A stretch of 6,374 bases of DNA from Acidithiobacillus sp. (GCA_027445725.1 DAIAVG010000083.1:1-6374), one strand, 5' to 3'. Shown: positions 1 to 6,160, counted from the stretch's first letter. A program made the numbers and translations. Notes: generated by a model from the letters alone, not told the origin.

Positions 1-288
1 CACCATCGTCTGGTCGCGGGGAGCGGCGGCCGTCGGCGCCACCGCCACAGGCGCGGGCATGGCCCTGACCGGAGCTTTCCGCGCGGCGGTTTCAGAGGAA
101 GTGGGTAAATAAAACCACCAGAAAAGCGCGCCGACCACCAGAAAAGCGCCCCCCAACAAGATGAGTGCTCGCAGGCGTGCCCGGTTTCCGGAGCGGCGAG
201 GCAGGAGGGCCACCGGCATCTCGGGTCCCGCGCTTTTTCGGGTTTGCCGACGGTCGAGATCGCTTAGCACATCGTGAATCAAGCTCAT
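1..288 (-). CDS. mshN: MshN-like pilus biogenesis protein, N-terminal part (gene runs off the window)
   Basis: The first 96 codons are present; the 3' part lies beyond position 1. The protein starts MSLIHDVLSDLDRRQ, close to the conserved N-terminus of MshN-type proteins. Next come a basic stretch (residues about 31-40), one membrane segment (about 41-61, ending in WWFY) and a Pro/Ala-rich periplasmic linker (from about 66). In MshN a TPR domain normally follows; it would be outside the window. The predicted topology is a short cytoplasmic tail with a periplasmic C-terminal domain, thought to help assemble the secretin and pilus machine. The chosen ATG overlaps the mshM stop as ATGA and has GGTGG five bases upstream. 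An in-frame ATG at 300 would add MVAY but breaks the family-like start. The membrane-segment DNA contains a 16-bp direct repeat (114-129 and 134-149). The identification rests on the N-terminus plus the position after mshM. Confidence 0.8.
   Translation of the reverse strand, partial: MSLIHDVLSDLDRRQTRKSAGPEMPVALLPRRSGNRARLRALILLGGAFLVVGALFWWFYLPTSSETAARKAPVRAMPAPVAVAPTAAAPRDQTMV
114..149. repeat. 16-bp direct repeat, 20-base period, inside mshN
   Basis: The plus-strand word ACCACCAGAAAAGCGC occurs at 114-129 and 134-149. It lies in the codons of the MshN membrane segment. Because the period is 20 bases, the copies are read in different frames (GAFLVV versus ALFWWF), so loss or gain of one unit would shift the frame. 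Confidence 0.9.
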
Positions 289-1109
289 ATAGGCCACCAT
301 ACGCGTCGCGCCTGTGGCGTATCTGCAATGGCCCGCAGCATCTCTCGTCGCCCTACACGATGTCGACCGGATCCGTAGGTCGCCAGCAGTGCTTTATGGG
401 CCAGCAGGTTAAGCAGGCGCGGTGTGCCACCACTGCTGCGTTGGAGCAGGCGCAAGGCGTTACTCTGAAACAACGGTCCGCCGGTATAGCCCGCGTGGCG
501 CAACCGATGCTCCAGATAGGCACCCGTTTCTTCACGGCTGAGAGGAAGGAGCTGATGATGAAAGCCAATCCGCTGACGCAACTGCCGCATTTGTGGCTGT
601 TGCAGACGAATATCCAGCTCTGGCTGGCCAAATAAAATGATTTGTATCAATTTGCATTTTTCGGTTTCGAGGTTGGAGAGCAAGCGAATACTCTCCAAGG
701 CAGCGTACGACAAGGTCTGCGCTTCGTCCACCAGCAGCACCACCCGATGCCCATCGCTTGCCGCCTGCAATAAGCTGCGATGGATGGCCTCCAGCGGCTC
801 CTGGGTGACGTCCAATTCCTGACCACTGAGATCAGCGGCAATGGCACGAAGCAGTATCGTCGGTGGTTGTTGGGGATTGAGCACGTAAGCGGTGCGGAAA
901 CGCGCATCCATGCGATGGAGAAGGGTGCGGCACAAGGTGGTTTTACCCGTTCCGACCTCACCCGTGATTTTGACAAAACCTTCGCCGTTGTCCAGAGCGA
1001 AGTGCAGCAAGGAAAGGGCCGCCCGACGATTCTCATCGGCGAAAAAGAACTCCGTGTCCGGTGTCAGACTGAACGGATATTCGCGCAAGCCGAAGAATGC
1101 CAGATACAT
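285..1109 (-). CDS. mshM: MshM, ExeA/GspA-like AAA+ ATPase of the MSHA pilus
   Basis: A 274-residue cytoplasmic ATPase. It begins MYLAFFGLREYPFSLTPDT, the typical opening of ExeA/MshM proteins (Y-x-x-F-G-L-x-x-x-P-F-x-L-x-P). Walker A is GEVGTGKT at residues 50-57, Walker B is VVLLVDEAQ at 123-131, a sensor-1-like FGQPEL lies at 160-165, a candidate arginine finger lies in LRQRI (177-181), and GGTPR (227-231) matches the sensor-2 region. It has no C-terminal membrane segment or peptidoglycan-binding domain, unlike long ExeA, which fits MshM. The reading frame stays open upstream to 1211, but the ATG at 1109 gives the family start and overlaps the mshL stop as TGATG; AGG lies about seven bases upstream. 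The stop overlaps the mshN start as ATGA. Family members are thought to use ATP binding or hydrolysis to assist secretin assembly; this is known of relatives and inferred here. Confidence 0.92.
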   Translation of the reverse strand: MYLAFFGLREYPFSLTPDTEFFFADENRRAALSLLHFALDNGEGFVKITGEVGTGKTTLCRTLLHRMDARFRTAYVLNPQQPPTILLRAIAADLSGQELDVTQEPLEAIHRSLLQAASDGHRVVLLVDEAQTLSYAALESIRLLSNLETEKCKLIQIILFGQPELDIRLQQPQMRQLRQRIGFHHQLLPLSREETGAYLEHRLRHAGYTGGPLFQSNALRLLQRSSGGTPRLLNLLAHKALLATYGSGRHRVGRREMLRAIADTPQARRVWWPI

Positions 1110-2833
1110 CAGCGACCTGAACCTTTTGATCGTTCTGGTAACACCGCCGTATTGAAATCCAGATCGTTTTTCGACAGATCGGCGCGGGCTTGGTGGATTT
1201 GTTGCTGCCAAACACCACGCTTGTTCACCACGATAGGCTTGATGAGCACCACCAGTTCGCTCTTGATGGAAGTTTGTTGCGTGCTCTTGAAGAGATAGCC
1301 CAAATAAGGGATGTCCTCCAACAGCGGAATGCCCGAATGTGTATCGTGTTCGTCGGTTTTCATCAGACCGCCGATGACGATGACCTGCCCGCTTGTGGCG
1401 CGTACCACGGTATCCACTTCACGCACGGAGGAACTGGCCAGAGGCAGATTGTAACTTTGACTCCCGACCGTAAACGCCTGGGCCTGAGTGGTCACACTGG
1501 TCACCGAAGGATGCACGTAAAGCGTCACCATACCGTCCCCGCTGATGGAGGGGGTGACATCCAGGGCGACGCCGGAAAACAGGGGAGAAAGCACAGGGGT
1601 TGCCTGATTGATGATGGTGCTGCCGATGGCCCCGGAGCTCGTTCCGGAATTGGTCTGAACATTGGTCACATAAATATTGTCCGTGCCCACCTTGATAACC
1701 GCCGTCTGGTTGTTGAGCGTGGCCACCCGCGGACTGGAGAGCACCTTGACCTTGCCCTGAGTGCCGAGGGCCTCCAGGATGGCGTTGAAGCCTTTGCCGC
1801 CGCTGATGACGGCATTGAAAACGCCACCGAAAGGCTGCACCGTATTCATGATGGGTAACAGGCCCGGCGCCAATTGGCCGATGTTGGCCGCTGTCCCGCT
1901 ACTGGTAACCGTACCCTGGGTGGGCGCATAACCATTGGGATTGAAATTGCCGTTAGAGCTGCTGGGCGCGAGCTGGTTGATCTGGGCGTTGCCGGTCACG
2001 GCGCTCCAGTTGATTCCCGCCTGAAAGCCCTTGGAGAGCTGCACCTCCAGGATCTTTGCCTCCAGGATCACCTGCCGTTCCAGACCGTTGGTGAGGCGAT
2101 GCAAAAATGCACGCACCTCCCGTTGGCGGTCAGGCATGGCGCGTACCGCGATAACCCCGGATAAGGGATTGACGATGATCCGTCCGTTCTTGCCGACGAT
2201 CATCTCCAGAGAGGGTCCCAGAGTTTTCCAGAAGTCGGAACTGCTATCGGTTTTTACCTCGGCCGACGGCTTGGTCTGGCCGAAGGCCTGGCCTTGCCCG
2301 ATCATGCCACCATTGCCGCTGTTCCCGCTCAGCTCCGTACCCGCAACCGTCAGTTGCGATTTGGCACTGCGGGCGATATCCAGATAATTGACCTGATAGA
2401 TGCGGGTTTCCGGTTCGGGAGGAAAAATCACGATCTGTCGGCCTTGCATCTCGTACTGATAGCCGTATGCCGCGCGAATCGCCCGCAGGGCATTTCCCAG
2501 GGTGACATGATGCAGGTTAAGGGTGAGACTACCAGCGACTTTGGGAGAAAGAATGACATTCTGGCCAGAGCTCATCCCCAGCCCCATGAATACCTCCCGG
2601 GCAGGCGCATTCTGAACCACCAGATCGAAGCGTTTCTGCAGGGGCGGGGATCGATGCGGGATCAGGCTGCCCACCGGCGGCAATAGCGCCTGTTGCACGG
2701 CGGCGGGCGGCGGACGTATGGCCGCCTTGGGCGGTTTTGGCAGCAGGGCGCTCGCGGGATTATCGGGTACCGTTTGGCAACCTGCCAGCCAGATGCAACC
2801 CATCAGTATTGCCCACTGTTTGCGCATAATCAT
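1109..2833 (-). CDS. mshL: MshL, outer-membrane secretin lipoprotein of the MSHA pilus
   Basis: A 574-residue secretin, the gated outer-membrane pore through which the pilus passes. A lipoprotein signal is visible: MIMRK, a hydrophobic core, then lipobox LAGC with Cys19 as the lipidated residue. A Pro/Ala-rich linker (about 25-65) is followed by the short secretin N-terminal (STN-like) domain (about 68-118), an N1-like region containing VNPLSGVIAV (221-230) and VILEAKILEVQLS (255-267), then the secretin core (about 330-535). The core carries the hallmark GIPLLEDIPYLGYLFKS (501-517) and ends with the membrane-inserting strand ELVVLIKPIVV (526-536). Length and order match MshL. The ATG at 2833 overlaps the mshK stop as ATGA. 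The ATG two codons later (2827) is better placed, eight bases from GAAGAG, and gives a cleaner signal peptide (MRKQWAIL), so it may be the real start. The 3' end overlaps mshM by one base. Confidence 0.95.
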   Translation of the reverse strand: MIMRKQWAILMGCIWLAGCQTVPDNPASALLPKPPKAAIRPPPAAVQQALLPPVGSLIPHRSPPLQKRFDLVVQNAPAREVFMGLGMSSGQNVILSPKVAGSLTLNLHHVTLGNALRAIRAAYGYQYEMQGRQIVIFPPEPETRIYQVNYLDIARSAKSQLTVAGTELSGNSGNGGMIGQGQAFGQTKPSAEVKTDSSSDFWKTLGPSLEMIVGKNGRIIVNPLSGVIAVRAMPDRQREVRAFLHRLTNGLERQVILEAKILEVQLSKGFQAGINWSAVTGNAQINQLAPSSSNGNFNPNGYAPTQGTVTSSGTAANIGQLAPGLLPIMNTVQPFGGVFNAVISGGKGFNAILEALGTQGKVKVLSSPRVATLNNQTAVIKVGTDNIYVTNVQTNSGTSSGAIGSTIINQATPVLSPLFSGVALDVTPSISGDGMVTLYVHPSVTSVTTQAQAFTVGSQSYNLPLASSSVREVDTVVRATSGQVIVIGGLMKTDEHDTHSGIPLLEDIPYLGYLFKSTQQTSIKSELVVLIKPIVVNKRGVWQQQIHQARADLSKNDLDFNTAVLPERSKGSGR

Positions 2834-3132
2834 TTCTCTTCACTCGGATTGGTAGAACCGCCGATGACCAGCCGCAGCCTTTTGGATCCCTCTCCCAGGA
2901 TCACCCAACCGGCGCCCACGGCGATCAGGCGATAGGGTCCGATCTGGCTTCCCAAGGGGTACAGACGGCCATTGAGAATAGCCACGGGCACCTGCCCGCC
3001 GGTCAGGGTGCTGTCCAGGACCAGGGACGCGAGGGGCGCGCCACCAGCCCCGGCCCGATAGTCATCGGGGCGGGTCGGATTGGGGGTTACCTGTATCCTG
3101 GCGGCCAGCAGCAGTCCAAAGAGCGCGCTCAT
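2830..3132 (-). CDS. mshK: MshK-like small periplasmic pilus biogenesis protein
   Basis: A 100-residue protein. A short hydrophobic N-terminus (SALFGLLLAA) could serve as an export signal. It is followed by NPTRP (18-22), a variant of the DPTRP signature of MshK/PilP-like small proteins, and a compact beta-rich domain, AILNGRLYPLGSQIGPYRLI (51-70) then AVGAGWVILGEG and RLRLVI. This type of domain resembles the periplasmic linker proteins that connect inner-membrane complex and secretin. Its place between mshJ and mshL agrees. The ATG overlaps the mshJ stop as ATGA, and the stop overlaps the next ATG as ATGA. A G-rich run lies just upstream of the start. The odd point is that the signal region has no Lys or Arg before the hydrophobic core and is very short; no in-frame ATG, GTG or TTG was found in the 20 codons upstream. 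MshK is poorly characterised, so the function is inferred from position and motif. Confidence 0.82.
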   Translation of the reverse strand: MSALFGLLLAARIQVTPNPTRPDDYRAGAGGAPLASLVLDSTLTGGQVPVAILNGRLYPLGSQIGPYRLIAVGAGWVILGEGSKRLRLVIGGSTNPSEEK

Positions 3133-3863
3133 GAACCGCCCCCCGCAACCTTGGGCAGGCCAGGCAGCGTCCCAAGGACGCTCCGGATTTGACCCGCCGT
3201 CAACACGGCCCCTGATCCGGGAGCGTCCTGGCCGCTCCAGGCAACAGCGTAGGTACGTACGTCAATCCGCAGCTCGGCCTTTGGATACTGTATCACGGTG
3301 TAAGTCCACCGACCCCATTGTAAACGCCAGGGCCCTCGCTGCACACTTTGCAGATAGGCAAGCAGGCTGTGAAAATCACCCTGCAGGGTAAGGGCAACCC
3401 CGCTTTGATACAGACGTGGACCCGCTTTGGCGCTTTTATCCGACGGTAAAGGAAATACCTGGGAGGGCGCCAGGGTGTGGAAGCGTACACACTGTACCCC
3501 CGGACGCTCCGTTAACAACGTGCGCAACCAGCCATCCAGTTCATCCTGCCGGGGATAGCGCTGACCGGCCTGATGCAACTGCTCATCCAGGGTGGCGATG
3601 ATCCGCTGCTGGGCATCCAGGCGTGACTGCGCCTGTAGGGGCGCATTGTGTAACAAGGCCTGAATTTCGCTTTCCACGGCGGTCGCATGACTTTGCTCCG
3701 TCCGCCATTGCTGTTTTTTGGCCTGCAGACGATTTTCCAGGGGGGCCAGCCACAACTGGTAAAACCCGATCAGCAGCACCACCAGCGCGGCAGCGAGTAC
3801 CAGCACGCGTTCGCGCAGGCTGAGCGCGTCGAAGCGGGCGAACCAGTGCCGGAGCGCGTTCAT
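3129..3863 (-). CDS. mshJ: MshJ, PilO-like inner-membrane alignment protein
   Basis: A 244-residue bitopic protein. It starts MNALRHWFARFDALSLRERV, with LSLRER before the membrane segment, as is common in MshJ/GspM-type proteins. One transmembrane helix (about 20-39, LVLAAALVVLLIGFYQLWLA) is followed by a Gln/Glu/Lys-rich coiled-coil stretch (about 42-100) and a periplasmic ferredoxin-like domain, where VALTLQGDFHSLLAYLQSVQ is the recognisable PilO/GspM-like element. It should dimerise with the PilN-like protein encoded just upstream and link to MshK and MshL. The ATG at 3863 was chosen because it overlaps the preceding stop as ATGA and has GGAG five bases upstream. A GTG two codons earlier (3869) is possible but sits on top of that GGAG. 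The C-terminal tail (GLPKVAGGGS) is low in complexity. Identification is by topology, motif and context; sequence conservation in this family is low. Confidence 0.87.
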   Translation of the reverse strand: MNALRHWFARFDALSLRERVLVLAAALVVLLIGFYQLWLAPLENRLQAKKQQWRTEQSHATAVESEIQALLHNAPLQAQSRLDAQQRIIATLDEQLHQAGQRYPRQDELDGWLRTLLTERPGVQCVRFHTLAPSQVFPLPSDKSAKAGPRLYQSGVALTLQGDFHSLLAYLQSVQRGPWRLQWGRWTYTVIQYPKAELRIDVRTYAVAWSGQDAPGSGAVLTAGQIRSVLGTLPGLPKVAGGGS

Positions 3864-4504
3864 GGCCACTCCGGCGAACGAGCGCTAGCGCTGATGCGGA
3901 AATCCAGCGGCGCAGCGGATGGGGTGCTGCTGTCGGGGGCCGTGATGCCACTGCTGGCAGTGATCCCGGCCAATGTCAGACCGGCCAGAACCGGCTGGGC
4001 ATGGAGCCGTTCCACGTAGAGCGGTATAGTCGCCGCCCGCAGGGTGCGTCCTTCCAAAACCAATCGGTCGGTGTCGCCGCTCATGCGCGTCAGCCAGATG
4101 CCGGGAACGATACCACGACCAAGGGCATTGAGAACCTCCGAGGGATTCTGGCTGGCCACATGCAGAGAAAGCAGTTGCAAGAGAAAGCGCCGCTCGTCGA
4201 TTTCCGCCTGCAGCGCCTGGTGCCGGGTTTCCCACGCAGACTGGGCGCCCGGACCATAGCGCGCGATGAGTTGGTCCCGCTGGCTTTGCAGCGCGCTCAG
4301 TCGTTGCTCCTGGGTCGCCAGCAGTCGTGCCTGTTCCTGATTGGCCTGCTGCCAGTACAGGGCCAGTCCGCTGAGGGCAAGAAGCAGGACACCGAGGAAA
4401 ATCAGGCTGAAGCGCGCGGAGAAGGGTACTTGCCGCGATACGAAGCGATCACTGTAGAGATTGACGCGGGCCGGATCGGCCGCTGGCGGCAGGCGCAGGC
4501 TCAT
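3860..4504 (-). CDS. PilN-like inner-membrane protein (MshI2 type)
   Basis: A 214-residue bitopic protein. The cytoplasmic N-terminus contains RVNLYSDRF (13-21), resembling the INLY/INLLP motif by which PilN-type proteins dock on the actin-like PilM/MshI; that partner is encoded immediately upstream. A transmembrane helix spans about 31-51. Next comes a long coiled coil (about 52-115, rich in Q, E, A, L and R), then a small periplasmic domain with GIVPGIWLTRMSG, a common PilN element. The tail (about 183-205) is Ala/Ser/Thr/Pro-rich and looks disordered. It would pair with MshJ in the inner-membrane alignment complex. Both ends overlap neighbours as ATGA. There is no close ribosome-binding site: GGAG lies 11 bases upstream, so translation is probably coupled to mshI. 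In many MSHA clusters this gene is unnamed or called mshI2, so no symbol is assigned. Confidence 0.85.
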   Translation of the reverse strand: MSLRLPPAADPARVNLYSDRFVSRQVPFSARFSLIFLGVLLLALSGLALYWQQANQEQARLLATQEQRLSALQSQRDQLIARYGPGAQSAWETRHQALQAEIDERRFLLQLLSLHVASQNPSEVLNALGRGIVPGIWLTRMSGDTDRLVLEGRTLRAATIPLYVERLHAQPVLAGLTLAGITASSGITAPDSSTPSAAPLDFRISASARSPEWP

Positions 4505-5412
4505 GGGGCAGGCAACTCCGCGGCAAAGGCCTGGGCCAGAAGACAGCGGCTGTCCGCCGGGGAAAGTAATTCCTCGACATGCGCGCAGCGCCGCCCAAGC
4601 AATTCGCCCAGCATCTCCGGCAGCAACTTCGGCGCGCCGCAGAGATAGAGGTCGGTGGGCGGCGGGCGGCGGAAACGATTTTCGTAAAAATCCATGGTGC
4701 GCTGCATCTCCAGAGCCAGGTCCTCGCTGGCGGAGCGGAAACCCGCGGGATCATCATCGCCGGGAAAGTGCGCAGAACCCAGCGCCAGTGGCCGCCCAAA
4801 ACGGTAGCTGCCGCCCTGCACCAGGGTCAGATGACAACTGCGGGTTTCCACCAACAACAGTCCGACGCCCCCCGCTGCTTCGGGCAGGAGCCAGCACAAA
4901 TCGCGCAAAGCGAGGTCGATAATGCCCACATAAAAGGGCTGCAGGCCGGCGCCGCGCAAGAGGTCTACCCGCTCCTGGACCACGCTTTCGCGCGCGGCGA
5001 CAGCGAAAATCTGTTGGCCTTCCGTGTCGGGTACGGGTATGGCGGCGAGCACCGCCTCCGACACGGGGAAATCCAGCAAATCCGCGAGCTGCCAGCGCAG
5101 GGCGGCCAGCATCTCCCCCATCGGCACCTTGGGCGCGTCCACGACTTGCAGGTTATAGTCCTCCCGGAACAAGTACGTAGCCGCCGGACTGCCAGCCAGC
5201 CCATGGCTCTGCACGCTGTGGCGTAAGGACTCCAGCAGCAGTTCCCGGTAGCGGCTCGATAACGGGTCGATGTCCTCGGCCAGGATCAGTTCGGCTTCGC
5301 CATGATGCACTCGCACGAGGCAATAGCCGTCCCGGCGCAACTCCAGCACCACCGGAGGGCGTTTCCGCCAGCGCCGCACAATGTCCCGCAGGTCGGCATC
5401 CCAGAGTTTCAT
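4501..5412 (-). CDS. mshI: MshI, PilM-like actin-fold cytoplasmic protein
   Basis: A 303-residue soluble protein of the PilM/MshI family, which scaffolds the cytoplasmic side of the alignment complex by binding the N-terminus of the PilN partner. Visible family features are an early beta-rich segment (VVLELRRDGYCLVRVHHGEAEL split over about 21-42), YNLQVVDAPKVP (86-97, the MshI-like xxLLxVDAPxVP), LRWQLADLLDFP (105-116), GVGLLLVETRSCHLTLVQGG (182-201, a phosphate-loop-like beta hairpin of the actin fold), LALEMQRTMDFYENRF (232-247) and DLYLCGAPKLLPEMLGELLG (254-273). There is no signal peptide or membrane segment. Its start is the only one in the window not overlapping the previous gene; it follows a 58-nt gap and has only a weak upstream ribosome-binding match. 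No better in-frame start was seen. Its stop overlaps the PilN-like gene as ATGA. Confidence 0.9.
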   Translation of the reverse strand: MKLWDADLRDIVRRWRKRPPVVLELRRDGYCLVRVHHGEAELILAEDIDPLSSRYRELLLESLRHSVQSHGLAGSPAATYLFREDYNLQVVDAPKVPMGEMLAALRWQLADLLDFPVSEAVLAAIPVPDTEGQQIFAVAARESVVQERVDLLRGAGLQPFYVGIIDLALRDLCWLLPEAAGGVGLLLVETRSCHLTLVQGGSYRFGRPLALGSAHFPGDDDPAGFRSASEDLALEMQRTMDFYENRFRRPPPTDLYLCGAPKLLPEMLGELLGRRCAHVEELLSPADSRCLLAQAFAAELPAP

Positions 5413-5451
5413 GATGTTACTACACCCATGGCGGGAGTATTAGCCGAAAAC

Positions 5452-5464
5452 GGCAAGAATTGCC
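5452..5464 (-). other. Small hairpin with short U-run in the mshP-mshI gap (possible attenuator)
   Basis: In the 58-nt gap (5413-5470), the only true intergenic space in the window, the minus strand reads GGCAA-TTC-TTGCC, a perfect 5-bp stem with a 3-nt loop, followed one base later by TTTT. This has the shape of a weak Rho-independent terminator or a processing/stability hairpin separating the pilin genes from the machinery genes. The stem is short and the U-run interrupted, so full termination is unlikely. No convincing promoter was seen in the gap. Confidence 0.3.
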
Positions 5465-5470
5465 AGGTGG

Positions 5471-6160
5471 TCATGGGTTTTCGAGCCAGTAGGAGAGAGA
5501 GGCCGACTGAGTGCTGGATGTTTGCCCGCATTGCTTATTATATAAACACTGTACTGAGGTACACCTGTCCAGACTTACACCACAATGGTGTAAACATCCA
5601 TTCAAACCGCCGAAACAAAAGTATGTATTATTAATTAAAAAGCAATTGCTTGTTAAGCAATTGTTAATGCAATTAATACATTGTCCACCGGGTCCGCCGG
5701 ACGCGTTACTTATCGTTACGATGACACTCCTTATGGCAGCTACCGGTGAATGGCCAGCGCCAAGATTGCCCGCCGGGCAGCTTCCCTGGCTGGTGATCTG
5801 GTAGGAGGTGGTGGAAACCGCGGTGGCGGATGATGAACAAGTCACCGCTGCCGAACAGCCTTTCAACTCAGGAATGCTGCCAATGGCCGGATACGCCGGA
5901 CTAGGGCTGAAACACTGGCTGGCGGCGCTGCCGGTGGCGGGCGCGATCTGGTATGTCCCCCACTCCGCCCCGCTCTGGGCCGCCCAGTAGGCACGGGTGG
6001 AGGCGATCTGGTAGGCCGTGTTCTGATTGCTCTGCGCGGTAATATAGGCCAGGGCCGCCAGCAGCAGGGCCAGCACCACCATGATGAATATCACCATCAC
6101 CAGGGCCGAGCCCTTTTCCGCAGATAGCGTGGCAGGGCGATTATCCCGTTTGGCCGTCAT
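5471..6160 (-). CDS. mshP: MshP-like minor pilin with an inserted cysteine-rich, low-GC segment
   Basis: A 229-residue class of type IV minor pilin. The N-terminus has a prepilin-type leader ending K16-G17, then SALVMVIFIMVVLALLLAAL, the hydrophobic helix (18-37), followed by an amphipathic stretch with TRAYWAAQSGAEWG (55-68), typical of MshP/PilX-like proteins. The usual Glu at mature position 5 is absent (Met22), as in some MshP and GspK-type pilins. The core ends with RSVIVTISN (144-152), where a family member would be close to finished. Here a Gly-rich linker (SGGPGGQ) leads into residues 161-211, with ten cysteines (161, 164, 168, 173, 182, 189, 193, 200, 205, 211); four more lie in the core (83, 102, 108, 128). 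The tail's DNA (5531-5680) is about 32% GC and uses TTA and AAT codons unlike its neighbours; GC recovers before the end (SASLSYWLENP). The start overlaps the mshO-like stop as ATGA with no clear ribosome-binding site. The family call is from the N-terminus and context; the Cys segment resembles nothing I recognise. Confidence 0.82.
   Translation of the reverse strand: MTAKRDNRPATLSAEKGSALVMVIFIMVVLALLLAALAYITAQSNQNTAYQIASTRAYWAAQSGAEWGTYQIAPATGSAASQCFSPSPAYPAIGSIPELKGCSAAVTCSSSATAVSTTSYQITSQGSCPAGNLGAGHSPVAAIRSVIVTISNASGGPGGQCINCINNCLTSNCFLINNTYFCFGGLNGCLHHCGVSLDRCTSVQCLYNKQCGQTSSTQSASLSYWLENP
5575..5593. repeat. Perfect 8-bp inverted repeat, 3-nt loop
   Basis: TTACACCA (5575-5582), spacer CAA, TGGTGTAA (5586-5593). 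The arms are exact reverse complements. The repeat lies within the coding sequence of the Cys-rich segment, around the codons for LHHCGV. A smaller neighbour, TGTAC-TGAG-GTACA, is at 5550-5563. Confidence 0.85.
5640..5663. repeat. Perfect 9-bp inverted repeat overlapping a 9-bp direct repeat
   Basis: CAATTGCTT (5643-5651), spacer GTT, AAGCAATTG (5655-5663) form a perfect stem-loop. AAGCAATTG also occurs at 5640-5648, so the same word is directly repeated with a 15-base period, equal to five codons; 5640-5651 is itself a 12-bp palindrome. In the protein this is NNCLTSNC, so gain or loss of one unit would keep the frame. Confidence 0.85.

Larger units (their letters stand above)
5531..5680. other. 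Low-GC island inside the mshP-like gene
   Basis: Counting gives 48 G+C in these 150 bases (32%), against about 57% in the 60 bases on the low side (5471-5530) and a GC-rich sequence on the other. The island coincides almost exactly with the codons for the cysteine-rich stretch (5528-5680) and keeps the reading frame open. It contains two perfect inverted repeats and an in-frame micro-repeat. This is consistent with a small insertion or horizontally acquired module, but no terminal repeats or target duplication were found. Confidence 0.7.

Noticed and set aside
1110..1211. N-terminal extension of MshM by 34 residues
   Set aside because: The extension falls entirely inside mshL coding sequence and is Arg/Ser-rich. 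The ATG at 1109 gives the family-typical start and overlaps the mshL stop.
780..1298. Plus-strand frame of 172 codons opposite mshM and the mshL end
   Set aside because: It is antisense to the Walker motifs and secretin end; its composition is that of a complementary frame.
1190..1858. Long plus-strand open frame (222 codons) opposite mshL
   Set aside because: It lies fully antisense to a well-supported secretin, is rich in His/Gly/Arg/Asp as expected for a mirror frame of a GC-rich gene, and shows no recognisable domain.
4001..5226. Two plus-strand frames of 215 codons each opposite mshI and the PilN-like gene
   Set aside because: They are antisense shadows of conserved genes in GC-rich DNA, with no family motifs and no ribosome-binding context.
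5413..5470. Possible internal promoter before mshI (TTGCCG ... TAATAC)
   Set aside because: The two hexamer-like words are only about eight bases apart, far from the 16-18 needed, and both match the consensus poorly.
5531..5680. Low-GC island as a diversity-generating retroelement variable region or integron attC site
   Set aside because: No template repeat, reverse transcriptase, integrase or attC-type core sites are in the window. The Asn codons are suggestive but not enough.
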